This document shows, piece by piece, positions 56,048 through 64,000 of a stretch of 64,000 bases of DNA; within the stretch, counting starts at the first letter, position 1, and each line of letters opens with the position of its first letter. The position numbers and the translations under genes are program-made. The DNA is from Sanderia malayensis (Eukaryota > Cnidaria > Scyphozoa > Semaeostomeae > Pelagiidae), in the NCBI GenBank assembly GCA_013076295.1, contig RQOL01000827.1, positions 1 to 64,000 of the forward strand, in the 5' to 3' direction. Below the pieces are notes generated by a model. The model had not been told where the DNA came from, searched no databases, and was given only the letters and a program-made list of their open reading frames with translations.

Positions 56048-58555
56048 ATGGAACGAGCAATTTTGAAGAAGGAACGAATTCGACAGGGACATCGAAGTTA
56101 TGTCGCAAGAGTGATTTCACAGGCCGAAGGAGTTATGGAGGCAAAACCTGTGGACATGATAAGATTGAAGAGTTTGGAAATACAGTTGAAAGAGAGATCG
56201 AAAAAATTGAAAGAATTTGATGCAGAAATTCTAGACATGATAAGCGAAGATGAAACTTTGGATGCATATTGCGGCGAGGAAATAGAAGAGACCGGGCGTT
56301 TCGAGGAGAGGATCACCATCGCATTGTTATCCATCGATGAAGTAAAAAGTGAAGTAGAAAAGCCGAAGTTGACAAGAAGTAATTCGGAAATATCGATCGA
56401 CAGTCTGAGTTCTAAGAACGGTTCAAACATTGCTACCAGAAAAGTACGAGCAAAACTTCCAAAATTAGAATTGAAGAAGTTCAGCGGAAAGTTAGAATTA
56501 AGAATTTTGGGACGGTTTCAAAAGCGCGATTGATGAGAATGAACAAATTAACGCCGTTGACAAGTTCTCTTGTCTCAGATATTACCTTCATAAGCCTGCA
56601 AGAAAGGTAATTTCTGGGCTAGAATTGACAGAGAAGAATTATTCAAGTGCCTTGGATATTTTACAACAAAGATTTGCAAAGCCGGCGATAATCAAGAGGG
56701 CACACATCAGTCAACTGCTTAACGCGCCTGCAGTTTACAGTGAGAAAAACCTTGCCCGCTTGCGTGAACTTTACGACATGGTGGAGACTCATTACAGAGG
56801 GTTGGAAGCGCTTGCTGTAGACAAAAGCAGTTATTTTGCCATAATTGTTTCCGCATTGATGGACAAAATACTGGAAGCCGTCAGATTAAACATGTTGAGA
56901 GTGTCAAAGAAGCAAGATGAATGGGAGATGGACGAAATGGTGGAAGTACTGAGAGCGGAAATTGAAATCCGAGAACAATACACACCGATGTTTAAGCCAG
57001 AAGCGAAATTGAAGCCAGAGAAGACGCAGTATCAGTCTCAAGTGACGTCATCCGCTTTGTGTGCAGGAGGAGCGAAGCCAAGAAGAGAGAAGAAATATGC
57101 ATATTGCCTGAAGAACCACGAAGAAGATAGATGTGACAACGTGAAAGAACTACAGGAGCGTAAGAAAATTATTACTAAATTTTGACGTTGTTTTAATTCT
57201 TTGCTTGAAGGGCACCGTGTTAACCAATGTTATAAGAAGCCTAGTTGTGGAGTCTGTGGTTGTAAACATCACCCCTCGATCTGTGAAGGGACTAATCCTA
57301 ACAATAATGATAACAGTAATGTTACTAACAACTTAACAGGCAATATGACAACACATGAGATGCCTCTTGACCCCACTGCACTAAGCTTTGATCGTGCCGC
57401 AGTCAGTACCTGCAATGGCAATGTTGGATGTGGAGGGAGTATTACGTTGCAGACAGCCCAAGCCCATATCATTAATGGAGAGAATAGAGGAAAAGTTAAA
57501 ATGCTTTTTGACAGTGGCAGCCAGAGGTCATTTGTGACTTCTTCTGTTGCAAGAGAGTTAAAATTAAGTCCCATTAAGAAAGAGTGCTTGGGAGCTAGAG
57601 TGTTTGGAAGTAGTGATGCGAGTTTTGAGGAGAGAGAAGTACTTGAAGTCACTCTGCAGCATGCCGACAAGGGGGGACAGTCAAGGATTGAAGCTTATGT
57701 TGTCGACAATATTTCTGAAATATCTAATGTACACCCTGAGGCAATTAAGAAAGATTTTTCATATTTGAAAGATTTGTGGTTTTCAGATGTTTCAAAAGAT
57801 AAGGAGATACTAGGCATAGATTGTTTGATAGGAGCAGATTTCCTGTGGGAATTTCTACAAGGAGAGACAAGAAGAGGATTGCCTAATCATCCTGTTGCTG
57901 TGAAAACTATATTAGGATGGGTGCTTTCAGGGCCATTGCCAGGAGTGAAAATTAAACAGAATGATTGTGTTTCATCACCAGTTATAGCCAATACGTTTGT
58001 TGTCACTAATGAAAAGAATGCATTGGAGAACTTGGTTGATCGGTTTTGGGAGTTGGATAGTATAGGTGTAAAGACAAGGAATGATGTTTTTGTATAGCCT
58101 ATGATGGGCAACGGTATTCAACAAAGTTGCCATGGAAGGTTGGTCACAGACCTCTCCCTTCAAATTATAATACTAGTCTTTCAAGGCTTAAAGGGTAACT
58201 TTCTAGATTGAAAAGGGAACCAGAGGTTCTACAAGATTATGCAAAGATTATAGAGGACAAGGAAAAGGCTGGGATTATTGAAGAAGTGTTGAACCTAGAA
58301 AGTGACGAGAAAGTTCATTACATGCCACATCAAGCAGTGATTCGTCAAGATGCAGAAACCACAAAAGTCAGGGTAGTATTTGATGCATCAAGTAAGGATA
58401 GGAGATCAGGTGTATGCCTCCACCTTGGACCCCTGTCGACCCCACTTTTGTTTGATTTGCTTATTCGTTTTCGAGAGAGACAGATAGTTTTAATTGGTGA
58501 TATAGAGCTTTAAGGAAGACACAGAGTTTTTCAGGAAAGTCCATGTGGATGATTT
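56048..58555 (+). pseudogene. BEL/Pao element 2, gag to reverse transcriptase (5' part)
   Basis: Frames 56048-56533, 56625-57185, 57201-58097 and 58208-58513 join into a BEL gag-pro-pol. Seen in order: coiled coil; LPKLELKKFSGKLEL capsid start; zinc knuckles (YCLKNHEEDRC, CGVCGCKHHPSIC); protease MLFDSGSQRSFVTSS (canonical DSG); LIGADFLWEF and LGWVLSGPLPG; then reverse transcriptase TTKVRVVFDASSK and IVLIGDIE. Breaks: a shift near 56505, TGA at 57183-57185, a shift or stop near 58097 and 58190, and a deletion after GDIE that removes the segment up to EDTEFFRKVHVDDF at the LINE junction. Related to, but clearly distinct from, element 1. Confidence 0.8.
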
Positions 58556-61378
58556 TTTTTATATCAATAGATAAAAATTTACATTACACAATACAAAGAA
58601 CCTACATTTACAAAGACGATACCCTGGAAAGCAAAGATCGTGAATCTGCCAGGGCCATTACACAAAATAATTAAAGCACAAACGTTAAATTAAAGGAATG
58701 ATACAAAAATAACTAAAAAAAGGAGAAAAAAGAGACTTTGCGATCGGGGTGGGGGTGTAGCAGTTTCTTCGAAACACTCAATTGAATCGACCTGTTTTGT
58801 GTATAAAATTTAAGGTTAATCTGAGTAAGTTTCTATTAACATCAATAGAAAGATCCTTATCACCGTACAATAAAATTTGAATCAACGCATTATTTGGAAG
58901 GCTGTTTATTTGAACATTTCTTCGCAATAATTCCGAAACTCCAGCGAGAAGATCTCGTCGTTGAATGTCAAATGAAGGGCAGAGCAACAAAAAATGTTCC
59001 GCATCCTCAATTCCATCGCTTATTGGGCACATCTGGTCAATGGCATCTCGGAAATTATGACTAAATTTGTGAAATTTTAATTCACTGAGACCAACCCTGA
59101 TTTGGGTAAGATAAGACAAGCCTATTGGGTCATGAATACCAAATATAGATTTTTCATGGGGGCGAATTACAGACAAAAGCTTTTTCTTGAAGACAGCAAC
59201 AGATGGCGTAAGCCTGACTTCTGGATCGAGCTAATTCCACTCAGATATGCAGTTTGGATAAAAGCCTGATTGAAATTGTTCTGTTCTTGCCCTCATCCGC
59301 CCAATGACACCCTGGTTGCGAAGAGAGTAATTTGAAAGATAAGGTTGTGGAATTGGCTCTTTTGCATACAGGGGTGTGAGGTTATTCATCATCTTATAGG
59401 ACAAAGTAAGTCGTCTACTCCATCTTCGGGAATTCAAAGACTCCCAGTCAAGCTCAATGTATAGCTTTTCGCGTGATGTTCCCTTTCAAGTGCCTCTTAC
59501 AGCACGAGCAGCAAAATACTGTACAGATTCTAATTTTTCCATTAAATTTGATAATCTGATCTTTTGACTGAATTCACATACTTCAGCTGGAATGTGATAG
59601 ATAACATCCCCGTAATCCAGATGTGGTCGCTCAAAAAGTTTATATAGTTTACTTAAAGTATGTCTGGGTAGATATTTAGAAAGATTTTTCAGCAAGCCAA
59701 TGCCTTTTCTCGTTTTAGAGATACAGTCAACTCTGTCTAATTCGAACTCTATGGGGGAATCCAAATTTGTTCGAATTACAGAAAGTTCGAATTATACGAG
59801 TTTTCATGTAAGTGCCATATTTTACCCCTAGTTACCCCCGTATCTCCGTTTTATGGCCATAAACTATATTTTTATGACCATTGTTATGGACTAAAGGCAT
59901 TTTAAAGAAGCAAAACAGTTTATTAATTATTATAATAGAAAACAAAAATATATGGATTACGTCACAACATGGAAAATTGTTTTGCAAAGCGTTCATTACT
60001 GCCTTTGTCTAAGTGCCCCAAACTTTGTCATCTTTGAGCACACCCACGGCATATTTATCCATTGGGTTCTGGTTGTCTTTTAGCTTCTAAAGCTTTATTA
60101 ATCATTAATTATAAGTGTACACGTGATAATTAATTATACTATTAATTATCACGTGTACACTTTGGTACACGTGATAACTTTTTTCATAAGATAGAACACT
60201 CCAATTTTTTGTAACAATAACAATAACCTGTAGTTCAGCATCGAAAGGAATTGAAATTTCGTTTATATTGGCCTTAATACCTCCTCTGCATCTTCAATGA
60301 GCCTGACAGGTTTGGGGTACTTTAATTATTGCCATTGATAAAGTTCAACTGATCGAATCTAACTTTTAGAAAGCGCCACGCTTAAACTGGGTCGTAAAAA
60401 TCACTGTCTGGCATCCCGTACTAAGTCCCAGTAAGTCAATTTGCGTCAATTTGCCCAATGACGCAAGCTTCAATGGGCTTGCCAGAGACAAGAGCAAAAA
60501 AAGAAGTTCTGTCATCAGGTAATTAACTAAGATTAACACAAAGTTCGAATTACAGAGGTTTTTTCTTTGAGGGGACAAAAATAAATGGTCGAATTACAGA
60601 AAGTTCGAATTACAGAGGTTCGAATTATAGAGGTTTTTTTATAAGGGTTTGTTAGGAATTTTTCAAGGGACCACAGAATTTGGTTCGAATTAGTAAAAGT
60701 TCGAATTACACGAGCTCGAATTAGACAGAGTTGACTGTAGCAGATTTCATATGGGCCAAGAAGGAAGGCTTCGAGTCTAAGATAATTCCTAAGTGTTTAT
60801 GTTCAGTTACTTTTTTTACGGGTATATTGTTAAAGAGAATCACTGGATGATCTAGTTCATTCCTTTTCTTTGAAAATAACAATTCAACAGCCTGCTTATG
60901 TGGGTCAGGGTTAAATGACATTCTCCAAACATAAGCCCACTCACTGATCAACTGAAGGTCATGGTTCATATCACTTGCTGCTTCGTTAGCTTCCCGAACA
61001 ACCATAAATAAAGACGTGCCATCAGCAAAAAGTTTGACATTACATTTCAAATCAGCAGTCAGATCATTTGTGTAAACAAGAAAAATAAAGGCCCTAGAGT
61101 AGAACCCTGGGGCACTCCCGCCGAAATATCTCCCCCAGTTAGAACACTTCCCATTCAGAACAGTTCGCTGTTTTCGATTCTTAAGAAAACTTTGTATAAG
61201 AGAAAGAAGTTTCCCTGAGACACCGCATCGTTTTAATTTATAAATAAGACCATCATGCGACACCCTGTCGAAGGCTTTTGAAATATCAAGATAAACAGAG
61301 CTGACATCAAGAGAAGGATTGCAATCAAATGCCTCAAATATCGTATGCGTAATAGAAATTGGTTGGTTAATTTAGATA
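58556..61378 (-). pseudogene. 5'-truncated CR1-like LINE inserted in the BEL 2 reverse transcriptase
   Basis: Minus-strand frames run from FEAFDCNPSLDVSSVYLDIS (palm motif A, KAFDRVSHDG) at the right end, through KLFADGTSLF (catalytic FADD changed to FADG), TEHKHLGIILDSKPSFLAHM, GIGLLKNLSKYLPRHTLSKL, SLNSRRWSRRLTLSYKM and YSLRNQGVIGR, to HFLLLCPSFDIQRRDLL and IHKTGRF at 58778. Stops, shifts and a 1014-bp MITE break it. The 13-mer ATGTGGATGATTT at 58543-58555 recurs at 61379-61391 as the target duplication, so both ends are exact. Confidence 0.85.
59724..60737. mobile_element. 1014-bp pogo/Tigger-like MITE inside the LINE
   Basis: Ends CAGTCAACTCTGTCTAATTC (read inward) are inverted over about 26 bases and flanked by TA (59722-59723, 60738-60739), the Tc1/mariner/pogo signature. 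GTTCGAATTA is repeated many times just inside both ends. An internal hairpin of TACACGTGATAATTAATTA lies near 60115-60180. No transposase frame. Removing it rejoins the LINE frame (...MKSAT / VDCISKTRKG). Confidence 0.85.
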
Positions 61379-62975
61379 ATGTGGATGATTTACTCACAGA
61401 TGGAAAAGATGTTGCAGAGGTTGTCAGTTTGTACCAGGATGTTAAAGACAGAATTTCGAAGGGAGGATTTCATTTGAGGAAATGGAAATCAAACCATCCA
61501 ATAGTAACCCAAAAGATAGAATGTGATGAGCCAAACAAGAAAAGTCCTTCTGGTGAGATGTCTTATGCCAAGGAAGTTCTCGGATATGAGAATACACAGA
61601 TAGGAAAGAACAAGGCTCTTGGCATCACATGGGACAAAACGAACGATACGATTGAGATAGATCTTGCAAAAATGACCATTCAAAAAGGAGAAAAGTTGAC
61701 CAAGAAATCTATTTTGAGTGCATTAGCTAAGCTTTTTGATCCTCTTGGGTTGGTAAGTACTGTGACAGTTTTTGCCAAGGTTTTCTTTCAGGAACTTTGT
61801 CTTGCGAACTATCAGTGGGATGAAGAGATTTCCGATGAGAAGCAAAAGGCTTGGAAAACATGGGCAAGAAGTTTGGAAGAAATGAGGATTATTTCCTTGA
61901 CACGATGTCTCTATGTTAATGATGAAGTTTTGAGTGTACAATTACATGGGTTCGCAGGTGCAAGTACCAAGGCTTATTCAGCATTAGTTTACCTAGTTCA
62001 TAAAACAACATCAGGTACATACAGCAGATTGATTTGTGCAAAAACAAGAGTTGCCCCACTCAAAACGTTAAGTATACCCTACCCGGCTAGAACTAATGTC
62101 TGCTAGAATTCTAGTTGTGCTGATGGAGACAGTTTATGGTGCACTACAAGATCAGTTAACAATTGACCGAAGAAACTACTGGCTAGATAGCAAGACAGCA
62201 TTATATTGGATCAACAATGCAAAAGAATGGCGTCAATTTGTACAGCATAGGGTTAACGAGATTCTTGAAAATGTCAGAAAAAACAAATTGGAGACACTAT
62301 CCGGGTGTTGAAAATCCTGCAGACCTTGGGTCCAGAGGCACAACAGCAGAAAAACTGAGAGAAGGTAGACTTTGGTGGGAAGGTCCAGAATGGTTAGTCA
62401 AGGATTGGGAATTTTGGCCTTCTGGTTTTTTCATGGAAGAACCAGAAGATGCGAAAGTAGAAATGAAGAAAGCTAATGTTATTATAGTAACACCCATTGA
62501 GCCAGTAGGCATCCATGCTCTTATTGACATAAGTAAGTATAGTTCTCTCAGCAAGTTGTTCCGAATTACAGCACTTGTTGTTAAATTCATTGCGAAGTCA
62601 AGAAAGCAGACAACTGAGACATCAGTCACAGCTTCGGAAACAGCTGCTGCGGAGACACTATGGATAAAGTCAGCACAATGCAATCTAGTGAAAGAGGAAG
62701 GGCACAAGCAGTTGAAACAACAGCTTGGATTATTTGAAGATGAAGAAGTTTTAAAGTGCAGAGGAGGGTTAGAGAATTAAGAACTAGACATGAATGCAAA
62801 ATTTCCGATTTTACTGCCCAAAAATCATCGTTTGACAAAGCTAATTGTAAGAGATTGTCATGTAAATGTGCACCACAACAAATTGAGATCAAGATTTAGT
62901 GAGTTAAGGGCAAAGTTTTGGATCACAAAGGGACGACAGTTTGTGAAAAGGATAATTAGAGACTGCTGGATATTC
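61379..62975 (+). pseudogene. BEL/Pao element 2, reverse transcriptase to integrase zinc module (3' part)
   Basis: Resumes as VDDLLTDGKDVAEVV at the duplicated target, then FHLRKWKSN, LGITWDKTNDTIEID, AKLFDPLGLVSTVTVFAKV, RNase H (VQLHGFAGASTKAYS; Gly for the expected Ser/Asp), YWLDSKTALYWI, HYPGVENPADLGSRG, LWWEGPEWL and the integrase zinc module (VRDCHVNVHHNKL... RIIRDC) where it stops at about 62975. Frameshifts lie near 62085 and 62300 and a TAA at 62778-62780. Integrase core, C-terminal domain and 3' LTR are missing. Confidence 0.8.
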
Positions 62976-63658
62976 ATGTTGCCGATAGTTTATGTTCAAA
63001 ATAAAACGTGCTCGATTCAATTTCGTGTGCCTGCTTTTATCAAGAAGTTGATCTGAGTAGTTGTGTATTGTGACTATTTGGTAGAAAGTGCTCTCACTTG
63101 ATAAAGACAAATGAAATAAACTCGAAAAGAAATAATATTCAGAAAAAAGCAAAATCATGGCCAGCAGTAACTCGAACCTTGGGTAACTAAGGCCCATTTG
63201 CATCCCATAGAAAACTTTGCAAGTGTTTTCTAGCAGTCAAAAACTCACTCTACCTGCGCTGTGCAGGGTGCAGGGTTGAATAATCATAATAATGATAACG
63301 ATTATAATGATGAGCATGATGACGTTGATAAGGTTTCCATGTTTCGTTGCTTCAGATGTTGTTATGTTGTGATACATTCACATTTTGTTGCTATATTTGA
63401 TGGATGATAGCAAACACAGACGTTACAAAAGCAGAATAGTCTTTCTGCATATGAAATGCTTTAAAATTGTTCTCTCTTACTACCGGTGGTTTCAGATTGC
63501 GCAACGCTCCTCAAATAGATGTCGTGGCTCCACAGGAATTCGATTACCGCCACCGCATTTTCCTTGTTTACGACATGAAAACCTCAGTAATTTGTAACGA
63601 CCATGTGCGTTTTTCGACAAAACTGCTGACTCGAAAAGCATTTATTTCTGTTCATATG
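62976..63658. other. no recognised gene
   Basis: Follows the truncated BEL 2. An AATAATCATAATAATGATAA microsatellite lies near 63271-63312. Frames at 63385-63597 and 63467-63724 are unassigned. Confidence 0.35.
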
Positions 63659-63659
63659 C

Positions 63660-63897
63660 TCACGAAACTGCGTTCCATACTTCACAACAATGCCTTTGAC
63701 TTCGATACAATAATTACAGTGTAAAAAATGCAAATTGGGCAGTTTTAAAAACAGGGGTCGTATTTTTAGTCGTGGGTCTGCGAGTCACCAGGTCGTGGGG
63801 TCCACCAATTAGAACTACCCATTTGTATTATTTTTCACTGTAACTATTGTATCGAAGTCAACGGCACTGTTGTGAAGTATGAAACAGAGTTTGGTGA
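63660..63897. mobile_element. foldback (long inverted repeat) element
   Basis: Arms of about 80 bases (left CACGAAACTGCGTTCCATAC onward to 63740; right about 63815-63897) are reverse complements with roughly one change in eight, separated by about 75 bases. They share CTTCACAACA and TTGACTTCGATACAAT. Likely an old foldback MITE or a folded non-coding RNA source. Confidence 0.7.
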
Positions 63898-63916
63898 GTA
63901 CATTAATCCCCAAAAT

Positions 63917-64000
63917 TTCGGACGGTTTAATTTCGGACGTTTAATTTTCGGACAGAAAAATTCGGACTGAAAAATCCTGATTTCGGACAATTTCGGACAA
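63917..64000. repeat. TTCGGAC short repeats at the right edge
   Basis: TTCGGAC occurs six times in the last 84 bases (for example 63917, 63961, 63981, 63991) at uneven spacing of about 10-20 bases and runs off the window. It may be the end of another MITE with subterminal repeats. Confidence 0.6.

Overview
This is animal genomic DNA that is AT-rich, has spliceosomal introns and is packed with transposable elements. One plausible host gene is seen: a split nuclear gene for the complex I subunit NDUFB4 (exons between 45839 and 48437, + strand). The mix of BEL/Pao and Gypsy LTR elements, CR1/Jockey-like LINEs with 2A or PHD modules, a tRNA-derived SINE, MULE-type transposases and foldback MITEs suits a marine invertebrate, perhaps a cnidarian. 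That placement is inference. No bacterial, viral or organellar block, rRNA or functional tRNA gene is seen.

Layout. 1-990: 5' end of a minus-strand Gypsy element (partial gag, primer site, LTR). 1000-3689: decayed, intron-containing MULE-type transposase (minus). 4128-5843: protein kinase domain fused to a cysteine-protease-like domain (minus, one in-frame stop). 6470-7690 and 10690-11640: two copies of another transposase 3' end plus a terminus carrying arrays of CGTTCC; a dead tyrosine recombinase (9806-10111) lies between them. 11.6-13.4 kb: MITEs and repeat ends. 15.6-17.6 kb: Gypsy pol fragment. 17.7-20.5 kb: a 101-bp satellite split by a LINE.

23069-37902 is best read as one old TIR element (about 70-bp similar ends, imperfect 9-bp target duplication) filled by later insertions: a Gypsy (23.2-26.6 kb), a nearly complete BEL/Pao (27.1-33.9 kb) that carries a Harbinger-like MITE, a second copy of the host TIR family (34640-35783) and an unrelated 2-kb TIR element (35811-37850).

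39.3-45.8 kb holds a SINE, a MITE, a 2A-peptide ORF and two TIR elements with exact target duplications; the second abuts the NDUFB4 start codon. 48.7-54.6 kb holds a MITE, LINE pieces (intact ORF1, PHD-bearing ORF2 start, RT end) and a TTAA-flanked element. 56.0-63.0 kb is a second, decayed BEL element whose reverse transcriptase is split at its VDD catalytic motif by a LINE, which is itself split by a pogo-like MITE.

Exact target duplications allow the order of many insertions to be read from sequence alone. All family assignments come from motif recognition by eye; no database search was run.
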